This document shows positions 17,849 through 25,498 of a stretch of 64,000 nucleotides of DNA, piece by piece. Under the pieces are notes generated by a model. The model was not told the origin of the DNA. It saw nothing but the letters and a program-made list of their open reading frames with translations, and made no database searches. The stretch covers positions 4,092,001 through 4,156,000 of the forward strand of contig OZ246981.1 in NCBI GenBank assembly GCA_965232455.1. Direction: 5' to 3'. Position 1 is the first letter of the stretch. Every line of letters begins with the position of its first letter. The position numbers and the translations under genes were made by a program. Source of the stretch: JBFGFX01 sp965232455. GTDB taxonomy: Bacteria; Pseudomonadota; Gammaproteobacteria; Steroidobacterales; Woeseiaceae.

Positions 17849-19147
17849 TCAGCCCCGCTTCTCGATCGGCGAGTAGTCGCGCTGCGCCGGCCCGGTATAC
17901 AGCTGCCGCGGCCGGCTGATTCTGCCGCCCGGATCGGTGATCATCTCCTGCCAATGAGCCACCCAGCCTACGGTCCGGCCGATGGCGAACATCACCGTGA
18001 ACATGGACGTGGGAATACCCAGGGCGCGGTAAATGATGCCGGAGTAAAAATCGACGTTCGGATACAGGTTCTTCTCGATGAAATAGTCGTCCTTCAGCGC
18101 AACCTGCTCCAATTCGAGCGCGAGATCGAACAGCGGCGTGTCAACACGCCCCAGGCTCTTCAGGACCTTGTGGCACATCTCGCGGATGATCGTCGCGCGC
18201 GGATCGAAGTTCTTGTAGACACGATGACCGAAGCCCATCAGCCGGAAGGGGTCGTTCTTGTCCTTGGCCTTCGCAATGTACTTTTTGATGTTGCCCGAGT
18301 CGCCGATTTCTTCGAGCATTTTGAGCACCGCCTCGTTCGCACCGCCGTGCGCCGGACCCCACAAGGCCGAAATGCCCGCGGCGATCGCGGAATAGGGGTT
18401 TGCGCCCGAGCTTCCGGCCATTCTCACGGTCGACGTCGAACAGTTTTGTTCGTGGTCCGCGTGAAGAATGAACAGCAGGTCCAGCGCCTCGGCGGCGATC
18501 GGATCGATCTCGTAAGGCTCGGCCGGGACCGCAAAAAACATGTGTAGCAGATTTTCGCTGTAGTTCAGATCGTTGCGCGGATACATGAACGGCTGGCCCG
18601 AATTCAGCTTGTACGCCGCCGCGGCAATGGTGGGCAGCTTGGCGAGTATGCGATGCGCAAAAACGTCGCGAGCCTCCGGATTGTTGATGTCCATCGTGTC
18701 GTGGTAATAGGCGGACATCGAACCGACGACGGCCGAGAGCATGGCCATCGGATGTGCGTCGTAACGGAAACCGGTGAAGAACCTCAACATGCCCTCGTTC
18801 AGCATCGTGTGCCGGGTGAGCGAGGTCTTGAACTCTTCGAGCTCGGCAGCCGTCGGCAGATCACCGTACAGCAGGAGATAGACCACTTCGATGAAATTGG
18901 AATGCTCGGCAAGCTGTTCAACCGGATAGCCGCGGTAGAGGAGCACGCCCTCGTTGCCGTCAATGAAGGTTATTTTGCTGTCGCAACTGCCGGTCGATAC
19001 AAATCCCGGATCGTAGGTAAAGACACCTTGTTCTCTATACAGCTTGCCGATGTCCAATACGTCGGGACCCAGCGTTCCTTTGTGTACCGGCAGCTCCATG
19101 CTGTCTGAGCCGTCCGGTGTGGTCAGCGTATATGCGTCTTTTGTCAT
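17849..19147 (-). CDS. gltA: Citrate synthase
   Basis: Condenses oxaloacetate and acetyl-CoA. 432 aa from the ATG at 19147, the size of the hexameric, NADH-sensitive type. Active-site regions are HADHEQNCSTS, the GPAHGGANEAV segment and GFGHRVYKNFDPRA, with the catalytic aspartate in TPLFDLALELE. A frame extension up to 19213 adds a non-family N-terminus and is rejected. Transcribed alone, convergent with the preceding gene; 252 nt separate it from the rpmE gene upstream. Confidence 0.95.
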   Translation of the reverse strand: MTKDAYTLTTPDGSDSMELPVHKGTLGPDVLDIGKLYREQGVFTYDPGFVSTGSCDSKITFIDGNEGVLLYRGYPVEQLAEHSNFIEVVYLLLYGDLPTAAELEEFKTSLTRHTMLNEGMLRFFTGFRYDAHPMAMLSAVVGSMSAYYHDTMDINNPEARDVFAHRILAKLPTIAAAAYKLNSGQPFMYPRNDLNYSENLLHMFFAVPAEPYEIDPIAAEALDLLFILHADHEQNCSTSTVRMAGSSGANPYSAIAAGISALWGPAHGGANEAVLKMLEEIGDSGNIKKYIAKAKDKNDPFRLMGFGHRVYKNFDPRATIIREMCHKVLKSLGRVDTPLFDLALELEQVALKDDYFIEKNLYPNVDFYSGIIYRALGIPTSMFTVMFAIGRTVGWVAHWQEMITDPGGRISRPRQLYTGPAQRDYSPIEKRG

Positions 19148-19385
19148 GTTTATCCTCGAGCAGGCGCCGGCCATGAGCGAGACGAAGCCAGTTCGCCGCG
19201 CTCTGGCGAGCATCGGTGGTGGCCGTTGCGCCCTTGAGACCGGGCACGAGCGATCACACCGTCAACCCACCATGGTGCCGGAAGCCGGGTGGCCGGGCAA
19301 ATAGGGCCCGGGTATTTCCTTCCAGACCGCTCCCGGGAGAGGTCTGGACGGTCGGAACGTTTGGAGTCGGGCAGGCGGCGACGCG

Positions 19386-19592
19386 CTACTTACCCATGCC
19401 GTACTTGCGACGGAACTTGTCTACCCGTCCGGCAGTATCGACGATCTTCTGCTTGCCGGTGTAAAACGGGTGACAGGCCGAGCACACTTCGACGGTAAGA
19501 TCCTCACCCAGTGTCGAGCGGGTCGTGAATTCGTTGCCACAACCGCAAGTCACTTTGATTTCTTCATATTTGGGGTGAATGTTGGCTTTCAT
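19386..19592 (-). CDS. rpmE: 50S ribosomal protein L31, zinc-binding type
   Basis: 68-aa ribosomal protein L31 starting at the ATG at 19592. It has four cysteines, C16 and C18 (TCGCG) and C37 and C40 (CSAC), the zinc-binding C+ form, followed by the family motif HPFYTGKQK. GGAG precedes the start. Many bacteria replace the C+ form with a paralogue under zinc limitation; no such paralogue is visible here. Confidence 0.95.
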   Translation of the reverse strand: MKANIHPKYEEIKVTCGCGNEFTTRSTLGEDLTVEVCSACHPFYTGKQKIVDTAGRVDKFRRKYGMGK

Positions 19593-19895
19593 CGGAGGTC
19601 TCCGGCGAGCAGAGGGCTCAAAAAAGGTCGCGTAGGATATAGCGAAGCGCCGGCGTCCGCAAGGGGCGTTGGCGCACACCGTAAAGGCATTGCCGGCCCC
19701 TCTGATTATCCACAAAAGCTGTGGATAACTCTGTGGAGGAAAATTGAGTGAGTGGCCTAAGTGAGTATTTTTAAAGTGCCCTTATCAGAATGTCTAAAAT
19801 ATGGCCAAAATATTACAGCTAATTAAATCAATATGTTACATGCCATTTCAGAATGGATAGCTTAAATAGACAGCTTATTACCCGGAAAAAACAGG
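19593..19895. other. AT-rich intergenic region between rpmE and hemW
   Basis: A 303-nt stretch without a believable gene. Its rpmE-proximal third is GC-rich. Then come two perfect DnaA boxes and an AT-rich tract: bases 19741-19890 count 102 A/T of 150, far above the surrounding genes. It must contain the rpmE promoter and the 3' end of the hemW transcript. Confidence 0.7.
19706..19728. repeat. Inverted pair of perfect DnaA boxes
   Basis: TTATCCACA at 19706-19714 and its reverse complement TGTGGATAA at 19720-19728, separated by AAAGC. Both match the strongest E. coli DnaA consensus. A degenerate third copy, TGTGGAGGA, follows at 19733. The same bases form a 9-bp hairpin, so an RNA role (for example ending the hemW transcript) is the alternative reading. 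Confidence 0.6.
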
Positions 19896-21161
19896 CTAAG
19901 GCGAGCTCTTGTGCATAACGGTAGACCGTGAGTCGGTCGCGGTTCCGGAGAAATTATCGGCGCGCGTGGTGTCTCCGGGGGGCAGGAACCTCGCCTGGAG
20001 GTCGTTCAGAAAGCGAAATCCGAGCTCCGTCGCCCGCCAGCGGTCAACGCCGTCGCGCTCCAGCATGCCGTCGGCCTGCGCCTGCCACAGGCTCGCTTCC
20101 AATCGATCGAAAGCCAGTCCGGTTCTGGCGGTAAAGCTCGAGGCGGAAAAACCCGAGCGCAGGCGCAGGGCATTCAGCATGAACTCGAACGGGATATCGC
20201 CGCATTCGAGTTCATGGGACGAACCCGCCCGACTACCGGCACGCAAATCACGCATGTACGAAACCGGATGGGCGACCTTTTGCGTGCGCCAGATCCTGCC
20301 GTTTTCGTCCGTCCGTTTGCCGTGCGCGCCCGCGCCTACGCCAAGATAATCGCCAAACGACCAATAATTGAGATTATGGCGGCATTCGAGGCCCGGCCTG
20401 GCAAACGCGGAAACTTCGTAACGCTCGTAACCCGCCAGGGCCAGGCGCTCGTGGCCGGCTTCCTGGATATCGGAGCTCAGCTCGTCGTTCGGCAGATTCC
20501 GGGGCGGCCGAGAAAAAAACACGGTGTTCGGTTCAAGCGTGAGCTGGTAATAGGACAGGTGCTCCGGATCCAGCGCAATGGCGTGCTCCACGTCCGCAAC
20601 CGCGGCCTCAATCGTCTGTTCCGGCAACGCAAACATCAGATCCAGATTGATACTGGCGAAACCGGCCTCGCGAGCTTCGGCGTAAGAAGCCGTTACCTCG
20701 TCGGGACCGTGGATTCGACCAAGGCGTTTGAGCGACCCGGCGTCAAAACTTTGCGCGCCGAGCGATAGCCGATTGACGCCGGCTTCGCGATACGCCGCAA
20801 GCTTGCCGCGCTCGACGGCGCCTGGATTGGCTTCCATCGTGATTTCCGCGCCGTTTTGAATCGCGAGTTCGCGGGCGGCGGTATCGAGTATCTTCTCAAT
20901 CTGCCGCGGCCCGAAAAGGCTGGGCGTCCCGCCGCCGATGAAAACGGTCTCGACGTCGCGACCGCGTGCAAACGCGGCCTCCGTCCTGATGTCTTCGGCA
21001 AGCGCAGAAACGTAGTCGTCAAGCGACGTCGCTTTTCCAATCGTGTGGGAGTTGAAATCGCAGTACGGACACTTCGCGACGCACCAGGGCAGATGCACGT
21101 ACAACGCCAGCGGCGGCGACGCCACGCCGGTCACCGCTGCGCGCCCGTCAGCAGACCTCAC
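19896..21161 (-). CDS. hemW: Radical SAM heme chaperone HemW
   Basis: 421 aa from a GTG at 21161; other GTG codons at 21134 and 21125 are possible. The HemN-like signature CVAKCPYCDF provides the CxxxCxxC iron-sulfur ligands, followed by FIGGGTPSLF and GAQSFD. The C-terminal HemN-type domain includes NYWSFGDYLGVGAGAHG. HemW proteins insert heme into target proteins and lack coproporphyrinogen oxidase activity. The start overlaps the rdgB stop, and the order rph-rdgB-hemW is conserved. Confidence 0.93.
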   Translation of the reverse strand: MRSADGRAAVTGVASPPLALYVHLPWCVAKCPYCDFNSHTIGKATSLDDYVSALAEDIRTEAAFARGRDVETVFIGGGTPSLFGPRQIEKILDTAARELAIQNGAEITMEANPGAVERGKLAAYREAGVNRLSLGAQSFDAGSLKRLGRIHGPDEVTASYAEAREAGFASINLDLMFALPEQTIEAAVADVEHAIALDPEHLSYYQLTLEPNTVFFSRPPRNLPNDELSSDIQEAGHERLALAGYERYEVSAFARPGLECRHNLNYWSFGDYLGVGAGAHGKRTDENGRIWRTQKVAHPVSYMRDLRAGSRAGSSHELECGDIPFEFMLNALRLRSGFSASSFTARTGLAFDRLEASLWQAQADGMLERDGVDRWRATELGFRFLNDLQARFLPPGDTTRADNFSGTATDSRSTVMHKSSP

Positions 21162-21747
21162 CGAGCATCTCCGCCAAGCGGCGCACGGCGCGCCCCCGGT
21201 GACTGCGAAGGTTCTTGTCGTCTTCGCTCATCTCCGCCGAGTTGCAGCCTGCCGCGGGGTCGAAGAACACGGGATCGTAGCCAAAACCGCCGACGCCACG
21301 ACGTTCATGACTGATGCGGCCATGCCAACTCGCTTCGGCGACGATCGGCTTCGGATCCTCGGCGTCGCGCACAAAAACGGCGGCACAGTGGAAATGGGCG
21401 TCGCGATCGGAAACCGTGTCGAGTTCCCGCAGCAGCTTGTCGACGTTTTCCTCGTCGGTCGCATTGGGCCCGGCGTAACGTGCCGAATAGATACCCGGCC
21501 GGCCGTCCAGCGCCGCGACGACCAGACCGGAGTCATCGGCAATTGCCGGCAGTCCGGTCAAACGGGCGGCGTGGCGGGCTTTTTGCAAGGCGTTGTCGAC
21601 AAACGTCAGGCCTGTCTCCTCCGGCGGGCAAACGCCCAGACTCGATTGGGACACCACGCCGACGCCGAGATCGGCGAGCAGCGCCTGAATCTCACGAAGT
21701 TTGCCGGCGTTGCCGGTTGCGATGACGATCTTGTCGACGGCGCCCAC
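21148..21747 (-). CDS. rdgB: Non-canonical purine NTP pyrophosphatase (RdgB/HAM1)
   Basis: Hydrolyses dITP, XTP and ITP to monophosphates, keeping deaminated purines out of nucleic acids. 199 aa from a GTG at 21747, 12 nt after the rph stop. The motifs IVIATGNAGKLREI, ADDSGLVVAALDGRPGIYSARYAG and the C-terminal SHRGRAV are characteristic. The open frame continues upstream through rph antiphase, but nothing there resembles the family. Ordered rph-rdgB-hemW. Confidence 0.93.
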   Translation of the reverse strand: MGAVDKIVIATGNAGKLREIQALLADLGVGVVSQSSLGVCPPEETGLTFVDNALQKARHAARLTGLPAIADDSGLVVAALDGRPGIYSARYAGPNATDEENVDKLLRELDTVSDRDAHFHCAAVFVRDAEDPKPIVAEASWHGRISHERRGVGGFGYDPVFFDPAAGCNSAEMSEDDKNLRSHRGRAVRRLAEMLGEVC

Positions 21748-21758
21748 GACGAGTCCAT

Positions 21759-22481
21759 TCAGCCGAGGCCGTTGATGGCCGAGGTCTGAGCGTCCAGAAT
21801 CTGCCGCACGCCGTCGCTCGCCAGACCGAGCAGCACGTCGAACTCGTCCCGGCTGAACGCATGACCTTCCGCGGTGCCCTGGACCTCGATGAAACGGCCA
21901 GCCTCGTTCATCACGACGTTCATGTCGGTCTCCGCCTCGGAATCCTCGGCATAGTCCAAATCGAGCACCGGCGTGCCGGCGTAGATACCTACCGAGACCG
22001 CGGCGATCTGCCCGTGCAACGGGTTTCGCTTGAGCCCCTGCTGCCGGCACAGTCGGTCCATCGCTATTTTGAGCGCGACGTAGGCGCCGCTGATCGCCGC
22101 GGTCCGCGTTCCGCCGTCGGCCTGCAATACGTCACAATCGAGCGTAACGGTGCGCTCCCCCAACGCATCGAGGTCCATTGCGGCGCGCAGGGACCGGCCG
22201 ATCAGCCGCTGAATCTCCTGGGTCCGGCCGCCTTGCTTGCCCCGCGCGGCCTCGCGACCGGAACGTGTGTGCGTGGATCGCGGCAGCATGCCGTATTCAC
22301 CGGTAACCCAGCCGCTTCCGGTACCGCGAAGCCAGCGCGGCACCCCGTTTTCGACACTGGCAGTACACAAAACGCGAGTGTCGCCGAACTCCGCCAGCAC
22401 GCTACCCTCCGCGTGCTTGGTGAAATCGGCGACAAACGCGAGCGGTCGCATTTCGTTCATCTCGCGGCCACTGGGTCGCAT
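21759..22481 (-). CDS. rph: Ribonuclease PH
   Basis: Phosphorolytic 3' exoribonuclease that trims tRNA 3' ends, 240 aa. Hallmarks are GSVLAEFGDTRVLC, WVTGEYGMLPRSTHTR, the RxxEIQRLIGRSLRA segment and DCDVLQADGGTRTA. Length equals the family norm, so it is not the truncated K-12 type. It lies 30 nt after the PP2C gene and just before rdgB. Confidence 0.96.
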   Translation of the reverse strand: MRPSGREMNEMRPLAFVADFTKHAEGSVLAEFGDTRVLCTASVENGVPRWLRGTGSGWVTGEYGMLPRSTHTRSGREAARGKQGGRTQEIQRLIGRSLRAAMDLDALGERTVTLDCDVLQADGGTRTAAISGAYVALKIAMDRLCRQQGLKRNPLHGQIAAVSVGIYAGTPVLDLDYAEDSEAETDMNVVMNEAGRFIEVQGTAEGHAFSRDEFDVLLGLASDGVRQILDAQTSAINGLG

Positions 22482-22511
22482 AGTCGTCTCCCTGCCCTCA
22501 ATCCGGTCGCA

Positions 22512-23267
22512 TCAACCGCCGATCCAGCGCACCGCGGTGCCGGTCGTGTTGTCGCTGTACGGCGCATTCATCGTCAACGCTTTCAGGCTCAAGGCCTTCA
22601 GGTTCTCCGCCAGCGGCTGACCCCGGCGGGTTGCCATGACGGCGATCTGTTCGTCGGAACTGCCCGTCCAGAGGCCGTCCGTGCACGCCAAAAGCACGTC
22701 GCCGGGCAACAGGGGGTTCAATGCCGTAATGGTCATACCCGGCACCGGCACGTCGCCGCCGATACAACACTCCACAAAATTTCGCATCGGATGGTCAAGC
22801 GCCTCCTCCTCCGAGATTGCGCCCTCCTGAATCAGCACCTCGACGTGGCTGTGATCGCGCGATCGGCCTATCAGCCGGCCATCGCGCAGCTGATAAATCC
22901 GGCTATCGCCAATATGCGCCCAGTAGCTGCCGTTTTCCTGGATCAAACACAGCGCGCAGGTCGCCCGCGGTCGAAAGTCCACGTTGAGATCGGCGCCGAT
23001 ACTCACCACCTCGTCGTGCGCGCGGGCCAGCGCCATGTACAGAAAACCCTGCGGATCGAATACCGGCAAGTCGGCGGCCATGAATTGTTCCTGCACGACC
23101 CGCATGCCGACCTCCGCCGCACGCGCGCCGTCGGTGTGGCCGCCCATGCCGTCGAACACCAGCATCATCGCCGCCTCATCGGCGACCACCACGGCGGCGC
23201 GATCCTGGTTGTCCGTACGGTCGCCGAGTGCTGATACTTTTGCGTATTCGATTTCCATGGAATTCAT
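22512..23267 (-). CDS. PP2C-type serine/threonine protein phosphatase
   Basis: 251 aa. The PP2C metal-binding motifs are all present: GDRTDNQDR, VFDGMGGHTDGA, HIGDSRIYQLRDGRL and ACTDGLWTGSSD. It resembles bacterial Stp1/PrpC enzymes that dephosphorylate proteins phosphorylated by Hanks-type kinases. No partner kinase lies in the window. The ATG codons at 23267 and 23258 are both possible starts. It is first in the PP2C-rph-rdgB-hemW run and divergent from yicC, with 225 nt between. Confidence 0.9.
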   Translation of the reverse strand: MNSMEIEYAKVSALGDRTDNQDRAAVVVADEAAMMLVFDGMGGHTDGARAAEVGMRVVQEQFMAADLPVFDPQGFLYMALARAHDEVVSIGADLNVDFRPRATCALCLIQENGSYWAHIGDSRIYQLRDGRLIGRSRDHSHVEVLIQEGAISEEEALDHPMRNFVECCIGGDVPVPGMTITALNPLLPGDVLLACTDGLWTGSSDEQIAVMATRRGQPLAENLKALSLKALTMNAPYSDNTTGTAVRWIGG

Positions 23268-23492
23268 GTGCAGCTTGTTACTTTAAACGCTGGGCTGGCC
23301 GCGCACGTCCGCCGCAGCTTAGAATTATTGTCGATACCGGCCCGACACGTGGTCAGCCGGTGATCGAAGGCGGCTCACCGGCCGGGGGCGGTATCCTGTT
23401 CTTGTCCGTTTACGGCAGTATGCCTCGAGCCTCGTTCTTATGTCTGTGACCGGTCCGATTGTTTCCGGACTTGGCCGATTCAGGGGTAGCGC

Positions 23493-24359
23493 ATGTTACA
23501 CAGTATGACAGGCTTTGCACGCCAGATCGGCGAGTCGTCAGCGGGCACTCTCACGGTTGAGCTGCGCGCCGTCAACCATCGTTATCTGGACGTACAGTTC
23601 AGGCTGCCTGAAGAACTCCGGTGTAAGGAGGTCGAGCTGCGGCAGCAGGTCGGTGACGTGCTGAAACGCGGCAAAGTGGAATGCAGCGTGCACTTTCGGC
23701 GCGCGCTGGGCAGTACCGGTGAAATCTCGGTCAATGCAGACCTGGTGCGCCAGATCGGCTCCGGCATCAGCGAGATTTCCGCGCTGCTGCCGGAGACGCG
23801 AAATCCGGACGCGCTCGACGTCCTGCGCTGGCCAGGCGTCGTGCTCGAACCCGAGATCGACACGGAACCGCTTTACCGGGAAGCCCGGACTGTCCTGGCC
23901 GACACCCTCGACGCGCTGCGCGGGATGCGCAGAAACGAGGGCAAGCGTATCGCCGAGATGCTGAAATCCCGGTGCGCGGACATTCTCGAGATCGGCAAGA
24001 CGGTCAGAGCCCGCCTTCCCGACGTGCTTGCGGCGGTGCGACAGAAACAGCAGGAACGCCTGAAAAAGCTCGACGTCAGCGCGGACCCGGACCGACTGGA
24101 AACCGAACTGGCGCTGCTCGCGCAAAAGCTCGACGTTGACGAAGAGCTCGACCGGCTCGATAGCCACGTCGTCGAGATTCTCGAGATCCTGGAACGCGAA
24201 GAGCCGGTCGGACGGCGCCTGGATTTTCTGATGCAGGAACTCAATCGCGAAGCCAACACACTGGGCTCGAAGTCCGCGGATACCGAAACGACGAAGGCCG
24301 CAGTCGAGCTGAAGGTGCTGATCGAGCAGATGCGCGAACAGATCCAGAACGTCGAATAG
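23493..24359 (+). CDS. yicC: YicC family protein (putative endoribonuclease)
   Basis: 288 aa. The N-terminal YicC domain starts with MTGFAR and contains ELRAVNHRYLDVQFRLPE. The C-terminal DUF1732 part has the basic and acidic helices and the signature GRRLDFLMQELNREANTLGSKS. Characterised members are endoribonucleases linked to stress and small-RNA turnover; that activity is carried over by homology. It precedes gmk by 22 nt, the usual arrangement opposite rph. Confidence 0.93.
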   Translation: MLHSMTGFARQIGESSAGTLTVELRAVNHRYLDVQFRLPEELRCKEVELRQQVGDVLKRGKVECSVHFRRALGSTGEISVNADLVRQIGSGISEISALLPETRNPDALDVLRWPGVVLEPEIDTEPLYREARTVLADTLDALRGMRRNEGKRIAEMLKSRCADILEIGKTVRARLPDVLAAVRQKQQERLKKLDVSADPDRLETELALLAQKLDVDEELDRLDSHVVEILEILEREEPVGRRLDFLMQELNREANTLGSKSADTETTKAAVELKVLIEQMREQIQNVE

Positions 24360-24381
24360 ATTTCGGGCAGCCCCGGGCCCT

Positions 24382-25014
24382 ATGACTATGAACGAGAATG
24401 CCAACCTCTTTGTGCTTGCCGCACCCTCCGGCGCGGGCAAGACCACGCTCGTCAAGGCGCTGGTCGAGCGACGCCCCGGGCTTGCGTTTTCGATCTCCTA
24501 CACGACACGCCGGCGTCGCAAGAACGAAGTTGACGGGAAGGACTATTTTTTTGTGTCGGTCGAGGAGTTCAATCGTCTCAGAGACGCCGGCGAATTGCTC
24601 GAATCCGCGCGTGTGTTCGACAACTATTACGGGACGAGCCGCTCGCAGGTGGAACGGCACCTGGCCGCCGGACGCAACGTCATACTCGAGATCGACTGGC
24701 AGGGCGCGCAACAGGTGCGCAAAGCCATGCCTCGATGCGTCTCCGTGTTCATACTGCCGCCGTCGCGGCGCGAGCTGGAAACGCGGCTGCGCGGGCGCAA
24801 GACGGACAGCGACGAGGTTATCCGGCGGCGCCTGCGGGACGCCTTGAGCGATATGTCCCATTGGGACGAGTTTGACCACTGCATCGTCAACGACGACCTG
24901 GGCGATGCGGTCGCCGATCTGGAGGCCGTGTTCGACGGCGGCGGTGCCAGTCGTTGCGACAATCCGGCCTTGCGCCGGCAAATCGAGCGCATACTGGAGG
25001 TTGGGCCCGGTTAG
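24382..25014 (+). CDS. gmk: Guanylate kinase
   Basis: Phosphorylates GMP to GDP, 210 aa. P-loop APSGAGKTT at residues 14-22, the GMP-binding segment ISYTTRRRRKNEVDGKDYFF, and ILEIDWQGAQQVR. It forms a purine-nucleotide and stringent-response block with rpoZ and spoT downstream. The ATG codons at 24382 and 24388 are both close enough to serve as start. Confidence 0.96.
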   Translation: MTMNENANLFVLAAPSGAGKTTLVKALVERRPGLAFSISYTTRRRRKNEVDGKDYFFVSVEEFNRLRDAGELLESARVFDNYYGTSRSQVERHLAAGRNVILEIDWQGAQQVRKAMPRCVSVFILPPSRRELETRLRGRKTDSDEVIRRRLRDALSDMSHWDEFDHCIVNDDLGDAVADLEAVFDGGGASRCDNPALRRQIERILEVGPG

Positions 25015-25104
25015 CAGTAGACTGGTGGGTCTTGTGTTTAGTAAATGCCCCGAACCCCGAATCCGCGGATTCAGTCGCGGGGCAATAGTGGAGAATTGGA
25101 ATCC

Positions 25105-25386
25105 ATGGCCAGAATTACGGTCGAAGACTGTTTGGAGAACATCGACAACATTTTTGAAATGGTGTTGGTTGCGTCAAAGCGCGCCCGCCGCGTCGCACAC
25201 GGCGCCGAGCCGCTGGTCGAGCTGGAGAATGACAAACCGACGGTTATCGCATTACGTGAAATCGCCGAGGGGCATATCACTCCCGCGATACTCGAGGAGG
25301 TTGATCAGCCCGCCCCGGAGGAATTCCTGCAACCGGAAGTCGCTGACGACATCATGCCCATGCGCGGCATCTCGATTGGCGATTGA
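25105..25386 (+). CDS. rpoZ: RNA polymerase omega subunit
   Basis: 93-aa omega subunit beginning MARITVEDCLENIDN at the ATG at 25105. The conserved RARRVAHGAEPLV and TVIALREIAEGHI follow. An upstream in-frame ATG at 25045 adds a non-family extension and is not used. Omega contributes to one of the ppGpp sites on RNA polymerase in proteobacteria, which fits its place directly ahead of spoT. Confidence 0.95.
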   Translation: MARITVEDCLENIDNIFEMVLVASKRARRVAHGAEPLVELENDKPTVIALREIAEGHITPAILEEVDQPAPEEFLQPEVADDIMPMRGISIGD

Positions 25387-25498
25387 GTGCGATTGACGGC
25401 GGTCGTCCGGTTCGGCGCCGAACCGCCCGAGCACATCGAATTCCCGCCTTAGCCAGACTCCTTCGGCCCGCCTGGTCGTGAACCGGTTATGATTAGGC

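Noticed and set aside
19706..19890. Calling this region the chromosomal origin
   Set aside because: No dnaA, dnaN, mnmG or similar neighbour is present, genes on both sides run the same way, and only two strong boxes exist. Reported as a candidate DnaA site only.
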